Of a stretch of DNA of 64,000 bases, positions 34,196 through 43,373 are shown in pieces. Source of the DNA: Bacteroidota bacterium (GTDB lineage: Bacteria > Bacteroidota > Bacteroidia > Chitinophagales > Chitinophagaceae); the NCBI GenBank assembly GCA_018266775.1, contig JAFDZS010000015.1:124001-188000 (forward strand), written 5' to 3'. Both the position numbers and the translations under genes were made by a program. The notes under the pieces were generated by a model that worked only from the letters and a program-made list of their open reading frames with translations, ran no database searches and was not told where the DNA came from. The first letter of the stretch is position 1, and each line of letters opens with the position of its first letter.

Positions 34196-35460
34196 CCACA
34201 CCGAAAAGTATTGAAGCTGCACTCAACTACAACGAAAAGAAAGTGCAGAAAGGGAATGCTGTTTGCCTCTATGCAGCGAACTATTTGAAAGAAGCAAAAC
34301 AAATGAACATTTATCAAAAGCTGGCTGGCTTTGAAAGGTTGAATAGTTTGAATGAAAGGGCTACCACTAAAACCCTGCATGTATCACTCAACTTTGACCC
34401 TTCAGAAAAAATATCAGAAAGCAAATTGCAGCAAATAGCTAATGACTATATGCAGAAGATTGGTTTTGGTGGACAACCTTATCTCGTTTACAAACATGAA
34501 GATGCCGGTCATCCGCACATTCACATTGTAAGCACCACTATTAAAGCAGATGGCAGCAGAATTAACACCCACAACATCGGCAGAAACCAATCGGAGAAAG
34601 CAAGAAAGGAAATTGAGCAAACTTATGGTTTAATTAAAGCAGAAAAACAATCACAATTAAGAAACCCCGGCATTAAACCTGTTAATACAGAAAAAGTGAT
34701 TTATGGAAAAGATGAAACAAAGCGAAGCATTTCAAATGTGGTGAGTGTAGTTTTCGGCCAATACAAGTTTGCTTCATTGCCTGAATTTAATGCTGCACTC
34801 AAAAAATTCAATGTAGTTGCTGACCGGGGAAAAGAAGAAGGCAGAATTTACAAGAACCGTGGATTGGTTTATCGGGTGCTGGATGCAGCAGGAAATAAAG
34901 TAGGTGTTCCTATCAAAGCAAGTTCCATTTCATGCAAACCAACTTTGGATAACCTGGAGAAGAAGTTTGCTGTGAGTGAAACTGCAAAAGAAAATCTTAA
35001 AACATTTGTAAAAGCAAAGCTGGATGACTGCTTTTCTAAATCACCATCAACTATGAAGGAATTGATGGAGCATTTAAAACAGAAAAGCATTTATACAGTT
35101 TTACGCCAAAATGCTGAAGGAAGATTGTACGGAATTACGTTTGTTGACAATCAAAACAAAATTGTATTTAATGGCAGCGACTTAGGTAAGGGCTATAGTG
35201 TGGCATCAATTCAAAGCAGGCTTTCAAATCCATTAGTTGATAAAACTATCAAGCAAGATGATAAGGAAGGTGATTATTCATCAGGTGGTATTGGTAAAGA
35301 AATGATTATTGCAAAAGACAAGGAAAAGAATTTATTACAAGGTGGTTCCAAAGAAAATATTTTAGATGTGCTGCTTACAGCAAAAGAACAATTCGGAAAT
35401 ACACCTTACTCATTATTAAAAAAGAAACGAAAGAAAAAACGTAAGAATCCAAATTCATAA
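34180..35460 (+). CDS. mobB: Relaxase MobB, mobilization nuclease
   Basis: A 426-residue relaxase. The N-terminal domain (about 1-150) has the Bacteroidota relaxase pattern: IEAALNYNEKKV with candidate catalytic Tyr, a TTKTLHVSLNFDPSEK strand and the metal-binding HUH-type cluster H111-P-H113-I-H115 (GHPHIHIVST). It nicks one strand at oriT and stays covalently bound. The C-terminal part (about 170-426) is basic and ends in a Lys/Arg-rich tail (KKKRKKKRKN), which fits DNA binding. It overlaps mobA by 16 bases and is 15 bases before mobC. Classification within MOBP is inferred, not shown. Confidence 0.9.
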   Translation: MVAKITTPKSIEAALNYNEKKVQKGNAVCLYAANYLKEAKQMNIYQKLAGFERLNSLNERATTKTLHVSLNFDPSEKISESKLQQIANDYMQKIGFGGQPYLVYKHEDAGHPHIHIVSTTIKADGSRINTHNIGRNQSEKARKEIEQTYGLIKAEKQSQLRNPGIKPVNTEKVIYGKDETKRSISNVVSVVFGQYKFASLPEFNAALKKFNVVADRGKEEGRIYKNRGLVYRVLDAAGNKVGVPIKASSISCKPTLDNLEKKFAVSETAKENLKTFVKAKLDDCFSKSPSTMKELMEHLKQKSIYTVLRQNAEGRLYGITFVDNQNKIVFNGSDLGKGYSVASIQSRLSNPLVDKTIKQDDKEGDYSSGGIGKEMIIAKDKEKNLLQGGSKENILDVLLTAKEQFGNTPYSLLKKKRKKKRKNPNS

Positions 35461-35475
35461 TTTAAAGATTAGTGT

Positions 35476-37431
35476 ATGTCAGTTACGGGGGAAAATGAAC
35501 AGGGGCTGCGGAAAATAATTGACCTCACCAGGTTTGCCAGCATCTTTATTTTGCTGCTGCATTTTTATTATTTCTGTTACCGGGCTTTTGAGCAATGGGA
35601 AATCACCAGCACTATTACAGACAGGCTGATGAAAAATATCAGCCAGACTGGATTATTTAACGGAGTACTTACTTCAAAGCTAATTGCCGTGGGGTTGCTT
35701 ATCATTTCTTTGCTTGGGGCACAAGGAAAGAAAGATGAAAAGATAAACAAGCGGAGTATTGCTGCTTACTTACTGATAGGATTCTTACTTTTCCTGGGAA
35801 GCAGTTGGTTCTTTCAATTGAATGAAACGATTGAAATAGTTGCTGTGGTTTATATGACTGTTGCAGGCATTGGTTTCTTATTAATTCTTGCTGGAGGAAA
35901 TTTACTAAGCCGATTAATAAAACTAAACCTTTCTGATGATGTGTTCAATTCACTTAACGAAACCTTTCCGCAGGAAGAAAGATTGCTTACTAATGAATAC
36001 TCAATTAATCTGCCTGCAAAGTATAATCTCAAACGACAAATAAGGAAGAGTTGGATTAACATCATCAATCCATTCCGGGGCTTGTTAGTTATTGGCAGCC
36101 CTGGTGCCGGCAAAAGCTGGTTCGTTATTCAGCATGTCATCAAGCAGCATATTGAAAAAGGGTTTGCCATGTTTGTGTACGACTTTAAGTATGATGATTT
36201 GAGCCGGATTGTTTACAACTGGCTGCAGCAAAACAAACACCACTATGCTGTGAAGCCATCTTTCTATGTTATCAATTTTGACAAGCTTTCCGTATCACAT
36301 CGCTGCAATCCGCTTGACCCATCAACGATGAATGATATTACAGACGCAACAGAAAGTGCAAGAACAATCTTATTAGGATTGAATAGGGAATGGATAAATA
36401 AGCAAGGCGATTTCTTTGTAGAATCGCCTATCAACTTTGTTACAGCCATCATTTGGTTTTTGAGAAAATATGCTGACGGAAAATATTGTACCCTGCCGCA
36501 TGTAATAGAATTGATGCAGTCTGAATATGATGAACTGTTTCCTGTGTTGAATACACAGCCGGAGATTGAAGTATTGGTGAATCCGTTCATCACAGCTTAT
36601 CAAAACGATGCAATGGAGCAATTAGAAGGTCAGGTTGCATCTGCAAAAATTGGCATGGCTCGTTTAGCTTCGCCGCAGTTGTATTGGGTATTAAGTGGAA
36701 ATGATTTTACACTCGATATTAATAATCCCAAACATCCTAAAATTATTTGTGTGGGCAACAACCCGGAGAAGCAACAAGTTTATGGCGCTGTATTATCATT
36801 ATATATTTCAAGATTGGTACGCCAGGTAAATAAAAAAGGGATGCATAAATGCAGTTTGGTGTTTGATGAATTCCCAACTATTTATTTCAATAATATTGAC
36901 AGCCTGATTGCAACTGCAAGAAGTAACAAAGTTGCCACCACATTAGCAATGCAGGATTTTAGTCAACTAAAAAAAGACTATGGTAAGGAGCAGGCAGATG
37001 TAATTGTAAACATTACCGGTAATATTATTAGCGGACAGGTAATGGGTGAAACTTCAAAACTCCTATCGGAACGTTTCGGAAAAATTATGCAGGACCGGCA
37101 GAGTGTTTCCGTAAACCGCATGGATACTTCCATTAGCCACAGCAAACAATTGGATGCCGCCATACCTGCGAGTAAAATTGCCGCCCTTTCTTCAGGTGAG
37201 TTTGTTGGTATGGTTGCTGACGACCCATTAGAAAAAATAAAACTAAAAATGTTTCATTCCCAAATCATCAACGACCATGATAAGCTTAATGCAGAAATGA
37301 GTAATTACCGGGATATTCCAGCGGTCTCAAATGTTACCCAACAGCAGGTGTTGGATAATTATTACCAGGTGAAGATGGATATTAAAAGGCTGATTGGGGA
37401 GGAAGTGAGGAGGTTGAAACAAAATGCTTAA
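35476..37431 (+). CDS. mobC: Type IV coupling protein MobC (YWFCY/TraG-like)
   Basis: A 651-residue VirD4/TraG-type coupling ATPase. N-terminal TM helices at about 15-35 and 60-145 (FILLLHFYYFCYRAFEQW holds the YWFCY-type signature) anchor it; the Walker A is G207-SPGAGKS214; a Walker B-like SLVFDEFPTIYF (about residue 460) and the TraM-recognition region IATARSNKVATTLAMQDFSQLKKDYG follow. It would pump the relaxase-bound strand to a type IV secretion channel supplied by another element, because no tra/VirB genes are seen in this window. The gap to the relaxase gene is 15 bases. Confidence 0.92.
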   Translation: MSVTGENEQGLRKIIDLTRFASIFILLLHFYYFCYRAFEQWEITSTITDRLMKNISQTGLFNGVLTSKLIAVGLLIISLLGAQGKKDEKINKRSIAAYLLIGFLLFLGSSWFFQLNETIEIVAVVYMTVAGIGFLLILAGGNLLSRLIKLNLSDDVFNSLNETFPQEERLLTNEYSINLPAKYNLKRQIRKSWINIINPFRGLLVIGSPGAGKSWFVIQHVIKQHIEKGFAMFVYDFKYDDLSRIVYNWLQQNKHHYAVKPSFYVINFDKLSVSHRCNPLDPSTMNDITDATESARTILLGLNREWINKQGDFFVESPINFVTAIIWFLRKYADGKYCTLPHVIELMQSEYDELFPVLNTQPEIEVLVNPFITAYQNDAMEQLEGQVASAKIGMARLASPQLYWVLSGNDFTLDINNPKHPKIICVGNNPEKQQVYGAVLSLYISRLVRQVNKKGMHKCSLVFDEFPTIYFNNIDSLIATARSNKVATTLAMQDFSQLKKDYGKEQADVIVNITGNIISGQVMGETSKLLSERFGKIMQDRQSVSVNRMDTSISHSKQLDAAIPASKIAALSSGEFVGMVADDPLEKIKLKMFHSQIINDHDKLNAEMSNYRDIPAVSNVTQQQVLDNYYQVKMDIKRLIGEEVRRLKQNA

Positions 37432-37563
37432 AATTAGGCGTGTCAAAATAATATTGACCCACACACTTTTAAGTACTAAATAAAACACATATTCCATTAA
37501 ATGGTTAACTTTATAATTATACAATTTTATCAAATTAAACCTTACAATCCCTTAAACTAAGCT

Positions 37564-39774
37564 ATGAGAATTGATTTTACAGACGTACAAAATTTCAGGA
37601 GATTAAAAAATTGCAGGATATACTTTTCAGATAAAGAAACAGTTTTCGTTGGCCCAAACAACAGCGGAAAAACCACTGCTATGGATGCCTTAATGGCTTT
37701 CTTTAAGACAAAAAAGTTTACAACCAGGGACTTCACCCTTTCTAACTGGAAACATCTGAATGCCATTTGCGAAGAATGGCTTAAAGAAAGCGATACAGCT
37801 AAGATTGATTTGAAGATTGACAAATGGGAGGAGCATTTGCCTGCAATTGACTTATGGCTTTCTGTAAAGCACACAGAGGTACATTATGTAAGCCATCTGA
37901 TACCAACCCTTAGTTGGGCTGGAGGCTACTTGGGCATAAGACTGCGTTTTGAGCCAAATGATATGACGGTGCTTTATAAAGAATTTTATAGCATATGCGG
38001 TAATGCCCGTAAAATGTCTGCCGAAAAAAAGAAAGGCACAACTAATTTCAGTTTGTGGCCAAAAGATTTGTGGGATTTTTTAGAGAGGCGGCTGAATGAT
38101 TTTTTTACAATCAAAGCGTATTTGCTTGACCCAACCGGTAAAGCTACAGTTCAAACATTACCCCCAAACAGTTTACCGTTAGAAACGGATGCTTTAAAGG
38201 GATTAATAAAAGTGGATATTATTAACGCTCAACGTGGTTTTACAGATGTAAACACCGAGGGAGGTGAAACTACAAGTCCACAAAAAAACCTTTCTAATCA
38301 GTTACGGAGTTATTATGAAAAGCATCTGAATCCTGAGTTGAATACTACAGAAAAAGATGTGGATGCATTGAGGGCTATGGAAGATGCTAAGAAACTATTT
38401 GAAGAAAACCTGAAAGAAAGTTTTAAGTCAGCAATTGGTGAACTGGAGGGCCTTAACTACCCTGGTTTTGGTAACCCAACAATTAGTTTGGCAAGCAATA
38501 TCAGTACAGCTGAAAGCCTGAAACATGAATCATCAGTAAGATACAGTCTTGGTGATGAGGGGACGGAATTAAGCCTGCCAGAAAAATATAATGGACTGGG
38601 GTATCAAAATCTAATCTCGATGATTTTTAAACTTATCCGTTTCAGAGATGAGTGGATGCAAGTGGGCAAAAGCTACAAACCCAGCAGCATATCGTCTGAT
38701 GCACCTGAATTTGAACCTTTACATTTGGTATTGATTGAAGAACCTGAAGCACATTTACATGCACAAGTACAACAGGTATTTATTCGTGAGGCATACCGGG
38801 TATTACGGAATAATAAGAATCTATCGGGTGATAAATTTACAACACAGCTTGTAATAAGCACTCACTCCAATCATATTGCACATGAAATAGATTTTACCAG
38901 CCTGCGGTACTTCAAACGGGAGCAGTCTTCCGGACAAGCTATCGGCACATCAAAAGTGATAAATTTGTCAACCACTTTCGGCAACACCGATGATACTACC
39001 AAATTTGCTGTTCGTTATTTACGAACTACACATTGCGATTTATTTTTTGTAGATGCAGTCATATTAGTGGAAGGGCCTGCTGAAAGGATGCTGGTTCCTT
39101 ATTTCATTAAGCATCACACTGATTTGAATAACGCATACATTTCTATATTTGAAATCGGTGGCAGTCATGCCCACACATTAAAACCTCTTATTGAAAGCCT
39201 TGGTATTATAACCTTACTTATTACTGACCTTGATGCAGTAAATCCGGCAACAAATAATAGTAAAGTACAACCTGATAAAAGCAAAGGCTATAAAACTGGA
39301 AATGACACGTTGAAGAAGTGGCTTCCCGCAGAAGATGAGCTCGATAAATTGCTTGAACTGGATTTTGTAAAAAAACAAGATGCCGATTTTCCAGTGAGAG
39401 TCGCTTATCAAACTACGATTAAACTGAAGGAGGTGACTAAAGAAATTGAAGTGTACCCATATACATTTGAGGATTCGCTGGTACTTACTAATAAAAGCAT
39501 TTTTGAAGCACTTACAAGTGGAACAGGGCTGCTAAAAAAAATGATTAATGCGGCAAAAGAAACAGATGTTAAAAAAGCAGCAAAGGAAATGTATGATGCT
39601 ATTACAGATAAAGGTGCAAAAAAGGCAGAGTTTGCTTTAGAGTTATTTTATTTTAACGAGCCAAACATACTTCTTGCGCCTATCTACATAAAAGAAGGTT
39701 TAGATTGGCTTGAAGAAAAATTAAAGCCGAAGAAAAAAGATGTAAAGCCAGTTGCTCCAAAATCAAAAAAATAA
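37564..39774 (+). CDS. gajA: Gabija-like GajA: ATPase with TOPRIM nuclease domain
   Basis: A 736-residue protein of the OLD/GajA type. The ABC ATPase half has Walker A G30-PNNSGKT37, Walker B and catalytic Glu in IEEPEAH (E392, E393, E395), and an H-loop LVISTHSNHIAHEI. The TOPRIM half has E503 and E507 (VEGPAER), the GGS strand pair (FEIGGSHAH) and D555-L-D557 (ITDLDA). GajA nicks invading DNA at specific sites when nucleotides fall. The protein is longer than the well-known Bacillus GajA (about 578 residues), with a basic tail of 25 residues. The GajB-like gene follows after 2 bases. Confidence 0.82.
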   Translation: MRIDFTDVQNFRRLKNCRIYFSDKETVFVGPNNSGKTTAMDALMAFFKTKKFTTRDFTLSNWKHLNAICEEWLKESDTAKIDLKIDKWEEHLPAIDLWLSVKHTEVHYVSHLIPTLSWAGGYLGIRLRFEPNDMTVLYKEFYSICGNARKMSAEKKKGTTNFSLWPKDLWDFLERRLNDFFTIKAYLLDPTGKATVQTLPPNSLPLETDALKGLIKVDIINAQRGFTDVNTEGGETTSPQKNLSNQLRSYYEKHLNPELNTTEKDVDALRAMEDAKKLFEENLKESFKSAIGELEGLNYPGFGNPTISLASNISTAESLKHESSVRYSLGDEGTELSLPEKYNGLGYQNLISMIFKLIRFRDEWMQVGKSYKPSSISSDAPEFEPLHLVLIEEPEAHLHAQVQQVFIREAYRVLRNNKNLSGDKFTTQLVISTHSNHIAHEIDFTSLRYFKREQSSGQAIGTSKVINLSTTFGNTDDTTKFAVRYLRTTHCDLFFVDAVILVEGPAERMLVPYFIKHHTDLNNAYISIFEIGGSHAHTLKPLIESLGIITLLITDLDAVNPATNNSKVQPDKSKGYKTGNDTLKKWLPAEDELDKLLELDFVKKQDADFPVRVAYQTTIKLKEVTKEIEVYPYTFEDSLVLTNKSIFEALTSGTGLLKKMINAAKETDVKKAAKEMYDAITDKGAKKAEFALELFYFNEPNILLAPIYIKEGLDWLEEKLKPKKKDVKPVAPKSKK

Positions 39775-39776
39775 AC

Positions 39777-41657
39777 ATGGCAGTAGTTCAAAATGTGATA
39801 GATGATAATGTAGATGATGAAATCTATGCCTGTCTTAACCAAGACAGCCCTAAAAGTTTTTTTCTTTTTGCTGGAGCCGGTTCAGGGAAAACCCGTTCAC
39901 TTGTAAATGTTTTGCAACGGTTCAAAACTGAATACGGAAAGCAATTTCGGCTTCATAGAAAGAAGATTGCCATCATTACATATACGAATGCTGCAAGTGA
40001 TGAAATAATCAGGCGGCTTGAGTTTGATTCTATATTTTCAGTAAGTACTATACACAGTTTTGCATGGGAATGTATTAAACATTATACATCTGACATCAGA
40101 GAATGGCTAAGAAAAAATCTTTCTGAAGAAATTACAGGCCTTGCTGCTGACCAAAGTAAAAGCAGGGATTTAGGCAATAAAACTTCTATGGAAAGAGCAG
40201 CAAAAATTAAATCTAAAACTAAGAGATTAGACTCACTTGATACAATACTTAAATTTACTTATAATCCTAATGGTGATAACATTACAAGAGATTCACTAAC
40301 CCATACTGAAGTAATAAGTATTGCTGCTTATTTTATTACTAATCTACCATTGATGCAGGATATTGTAATAAGCCGTTTCCCGGTAATACTAATTGACGAG
40401 AGCCAGGATACAAAGAAGGAACTGATTGATGCTTTTTTTCGTCTTCAGCAACAAAAGAATGAAATGTTTTCACTGGGATTGTTTGGGGATACAATGCAAC
40501 GTATTTACGTGGACGGAAAAGAAAACTTAGGTCGAAATCTGCCGAAGGAATGGGTAACACCTGCAAAGAAGATGAACCATCGTTCTGGGAAAAGGATAAT
40601 AAGGCTAATCAACGATATAAGAAAGGGGATTGATGGCCAGGAACAGCAGCCAAGAACCGATAAAGAAGACGGCTTTGTAAGATTATTTATTGTGCAAAGA
40701 AATGTTGATAAGCAGAATGAAGAGGAAAAAGTATGTGAACGAATGAAGGATATTGCAAAAGATTACCTCTGGTATGGGAATGAAAACAAAGATGTAAAGA
40801 TACTTATACTGGAACATCACATGGCAGCAAGGCGCATGGGCTTTTTTGATTTTTTTGCCCCTTTGTATGAGCAGGATAAACTTCGCACAGGATTATTGGA
40901 TGGCACCTTGCCTGCTCTCAGGTTATTCCTAAAAATTATTTTGCCTTTAACAGAAGCACATATCAGAGGTGACCAGTTTGAAATAACAAGGATTGTAAAA
41001 GCTAATGCAGAAATATTAAGAAAGGAACAATTAATGCAAAGCCAGGAACAGCTTGAGAATGTAAAAAAGGCAAAAGAAATGCTGGATAATTTTTTGCATT
41101 TATGGGAAAGCGGTCATGACCCTTTGCTAAAAGATATACTATTGAATGTATATAGTTCCAAACTATTTGCAATACCAGAATCATTATTGCCAGTGATTGC
41201 TGGTGCGGCTTCTAATAATAGCGATGATACAGAAACGCTGGAGCAAAACAGTGATGAAATAACGGCTGCCTGGCGTCAGGCATTAGAAGTTCCATTTTCA
41301 CAGTTAAAGAAGTATAGCGAATACCTTTCCGAAAAATCAAAATTCGGAACGCATCAGGGCGTGAAAGGCTTGGAGTATGAAAGAGTAATGGTAATTATTG
41401 ACGATGAGGAAGCAAAAGGTTTTCTATTTAGTTACGATAAGTTATTTGGAACTAAGGGACTTACAGACGGAGACAGAAAGAACATCAATGAAGGTAGAGA
41501 AACAGGTATTGACAGAACCCGTAGATTGTTTTATGTAGCTTGTAGCAGGGCTAAAAACAGCTTGGCAATAGTTGCATATACCGATAACCCTACTGCATTA
41601 AAGCAAAATGCCATTAATAATGGTTGGTTTGAAAAAGAAGAAATTGAAACAGTTTAG
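39777..41657 (+). CDS. gajB: Gabija-like GajB: UvrD/Rep-type helicase
   Basis: A 626-residue superfamily 1 helicase. Walker A is A32-GAGSGKT39, motif Ia TYTNAASDEIIRRL, Walker B D207-ESQD211 (LIDESQDT), motif III LGLFGDTMQRIY, motif V GTHQGVKGLEYERVMVI and motif VI RTRRLFYVACSRAKNSLAIV. In Gabija, GajB senses DNA ends and partners GajA. It is longer than the prototype (about 494 residues), with an extra insertion of about 130 residues between motifs III and V. Gap from GajA is 2 bases. Apart from GajA no other partner is in the operon, so Gabija is the best label though orthology is not proven. Confidence 0.82.
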   Translation: MAVVQNVIDDNVDDEIYACLNQDSPKSFFLFAGAGSGKTRSLVNVLQRFKTEYGKQFRLHRKKIAIITYTNAASDEIIRRLEFDSIFSVSTIHSFAWECIKHYTSDIREWLRKNLSEEITGLAADQSKSRDLGNKTSMERAAKIKSKTKRLDSLDTILKFTYNPNGDNITRDSLTHTEVISIAAYFITNLPLMQDIVISRFPVILIDESQDTKKELIDAFFRLQQQKNEMFSLGLFGDTMQRIYVDGKENLGRNLPKEWVTPAKKMNHRSGKRIIRLINDIRKGIDGQEQQPRTDKEDGFVRLFIVQRNVDKQNEEEKVCERMKDIAKDYLWYGNENKDVKILILEHHMAARRMGFFDFFAPLYEQDKLRTGLLDGTLPALRLFLKIILPLTEAHIRGDQFEITRIVKANAEILRKEQLMQSQEQLENVKKAKEMLDNFLHLWESGHDPLLKDILLNVYSSKLFAIPESLLPVIAGAASNNSDDTETLEQNSDEITAAWRQALEVPFSQLKKYSEYLSEKSKFGTHQGVKGLEYERVMVIIDDEEAKGFLFSYDKLFGTKGLTDGDRKNINEGRETGIDRTRRLFYVACSRAKNSLAIVAYTDNPTALKQNAINNGWFEKEEIETV

Positions 41658-41667
41658 TTTGTATATT

Positions 41668-42768
41668 TTATTCAAGTAATTTCCCCAACTCATCCGTATC
41701 AGGTAATATCCCTTTCATTTGCACAGGCGTTTGTTTGCTGGTTTTATAAGTGGCTACACCCATCGCCTTATCAAAACTTTTAATAGCAAACTCAACTACG
41801 GTATTATTTTTCTCTTTACAAAGCACAATCCCAATACTGCTGTTTTCCTGCTGCAGTTTTACTTTTTCATCCAGCACATTCAGGTAAAAGTTAAGCTGCC
41901 CGGCATCGGCTGGTTTAAATTTGCCTTTCTTCAGTTCAAAAGCCACCAGGCACTGCAGGTAGCGGTTAAAAAAGAGCAGGTCAATAAAAAATTCGTCCCC
42001 ATCCACTTCAAGCCGGTATTGGTTGCCAATAAAGCAAAAGCCTTTACCCATTTGCAAAATAAAATTGCGGATGTTTAGAACCACCTGCTGTTCAATATGG
42101 CGTTCATCATCCAGCTCATCACCGGCAATAAAGTCAAGCAGATACTCATCTTTAAATACTTTTAGTGCTGATGGTTTTAAGGTGGCAGCCAAAGTGCCGT
42201 CAAAATTGTTAGGCAGCTTGCCTTCCTTGCCAAACAGGTCGTTTTCAATATGATGCTCCAGCACCGTCAGCGACCAGAAATTAGCAGCCGCAGACTGGAT
42301 ATAGAAAATCCGGGCTTCCCAGCCCTTTATTTTGGTTAGAATGGTAAAATGATGGGAGAAGCTGATGCCGGTAAAAGCCTCATAAAAGGCCTTATTTTCA
42401 ATTAGGTTCGACAGTGCCGAACTTATTGAAAACCCCTCCCCAAAACCGGCCTCCCCAATTTGGTTCGACGACGTCGAACCAATTACCAGGTGGGGCGAAT
42501 AAGCTTCCGCAAACAGCCTTATTTTCTTCAGGTTTCCCGGCGAAAAACCCTTCAATCCGGGGAGTTCCTTTTGCAGGTCTGCCGAAATCTGGTCAAGCAC
42601 TTTGGCACCCCATTTTTGGACTTTTATCTTTTCCGAAATCATCAACCCGGTCTTAAAGTATAACATAAGCTGCTCCCGGTTAGCCAGCCTGGCTGCCACA
42701 TACCGGCTTTGTACAATCTGCTGTTTGATAGACTGTATAAATTCAGTATATTTTTTATCAATATTCAT
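41668..42768 (-). CDS. DUF1016 / PD-(D/E)XK nuclease domain protein (YhcG-like)
   Basis: A 366-residue protein convergent with gajB. The N-terminal DUF1016 half (IQSIKQQIVQSRYVAARLANREQLMLYFKTGLMI, then LKGFSPGNLKKIRLFAEAY) is a winged-helix-like domain; the C-terminal half has the PD-(D/E)XK core FFIDLLFFNRYLQCLVAFELKKGKFKPADAGQLNFYLN. Start at the ATG at 42768; the frame runs to 42840 but that crosses a hairpin. Family members are found with restriction and defence genes and may cut DNA or act in transposition-like repair. A perfect palindrome sits inside the coding sequence at 42460-42482. Confidence 0.85.
   Translation of the reverse strand: MNIDKKYTEFIQSIKQQIVQSRYVAARLANREQLMLYFKTGLMISEKIKVQKWGAKVLDQISADLQKELPGLKGFSPGNLKKIRLFAEAYSPHLVIGSTSSNQIGEAGFGEGFSISSALSNLIENKAFYEAFTGISFSHHFTILTKIKGWEARIFYIQSAAANFWSLTVLEHHIENDLFGKEGKLPNNFDGTLAATLKPSALKVFKDEYLLDFIAGDELDDERHIEQQVVLNIRNFILQMGKGFCFIGNQYRLEVDGDEFFIDLLFFNRYLQCLVAFELKKGKFKPADAGQLNFYLNVLDEKVKLQQENSSIGIVLCKEKNNTVVEFAIKSFDKAMGVATYKTSKQTPVQMKGILPDTDELGKLLE
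42460..42482. repeat. Palindrome inside the DUF1016 gene
   Basis: TTGGTTCGAC (42460-42469) pairs with GTCGAACCAA (42473-42482) around GAC. It encodes the SSNQ part of a variable loop between the DUF1016 helices. A degenerate similar stem (GTTCG/CGAAC, 42406-42422) lies 40 bases away. It looks like an in-frame inserted short palindromic repeat rather than ordinary coding sequence. Confidence 0.5.
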
Positions 42769-42816
42769 GATTTTCAATTTTGGCGTTATTAAAGTGCTTG
42801 AAATCAGCCAATAAAA

Positions 42817-42860
42817 AAGACCTGCGGAATTCTTATGCAATCATAAGATTCGCAAGTCTT
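42817..42860 (-). terminator. Terminator-like hairpin upstream of the DUF1016 gene
   Basis: On the minus strand AAGACTTGCGAATCTTATG (42860-42842) pairs imperfectly (two one-base bulges, one mismatch) with CATAAGAATTCCGCAGGTCTT (42837-42817) and is followed by TTTTTT. It would stop minus-strand transcription entering the DUF1016 gene, or it could be an attenuator of that gene's leader. Confidence 0.5.
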
Positions 42861-42913
42861 GTCAAATCAGGTATAAAGTGGTTCGAGAATTGTACAGTTG
42901 GGTGCACGTAAAA

Positions 42914-42944
42914 AGAGAATGGCTTTTAGCTGTTCTCTTTTTTA
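42914..42944 (+). terminator. Terminator-like hairpin on the plus strand
   Basis: AGAGAA (42914-42919) pairs with TTCTCT (42933-42938) and inner GC with GC, with a TG/TG mismatch, then a run of T (42939-42943). There is no plus-strand gene upstream within 1.2 kb other than gajB, so what it ends is unclear. Confidence 0.45.
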
Positions 42945-43373
42945 TTGTAAAGTAAGTATGAATTAGGGTTTATACTTTTTATATACCAGTAAGAGTAGTG
43001 TATGAAAGCATTCATTATCGTTGATGATATTATCTTACCGGTAACAATATTAATGGAGCACTAAGCTGCCTTAAAGAATTTTCTGCTGCGCTATTTCTGC
43101 TTTGTTGTAGCTAACTCAATAGTAAAATCTGCCATCATTACAGTAAAACCTTACATTGGATTACGATGTAATGCGTTATAATTTGTAACCCTGTTTTGCA
43201 GGTGTTTTATGCACGCTAAAACCTTGCTGGCCAACGATTGCAGAATGGTTATAACAGGAATCTGGAATTGCTGTATGAGCTGATAAGTATCACTACCGGT
43301 TTCTCTTTCCCCAATAACAATTTTGTACAGTTTTGGAACCACCAGCAAAAATGAACCGCAGGGCAGCAGGCTT

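Larger units (their letters stand above)
42769..43373. other. 605-base intergenic stretch at the right edge of the island
   Basis: No gene can be supported here. It contains two terminator-like hairpins facing away from each other (42817-42860 and 42914-42944). Open frames such as 43151-43348 on the minus strand show no family feature. Only short words (9-10 bases, such as GGTAACAAT) are shared with the left edge at 21774-22453, which does not prove attachment sites. Confidence 0.4.

Noticed and set aside
37564..41657. Alternative reading of the GajAB-like pair as a retron, PARIS or Lamassu system
   Set aside because: No reverse transcriptase is present, GajB carries all UvrD-type helicase motifs, and the TOPRIM/ATPase fusion followed by a UvrD helicase is the Gabija layout.
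43151..43348. Short minus-strand open frame in the right edge
   Set aside because: 65 codons with no recognisable domain and no link to other genes; chance is more likely.
21774..43373. Possible attL/attR repeats at the island edges
   Set aside because: Only words of 9-10 bases (such as GGTAACAAT) are shared by eye, and no tRNA gene or integrase supports them; expected by chance in AT-rich DNA.
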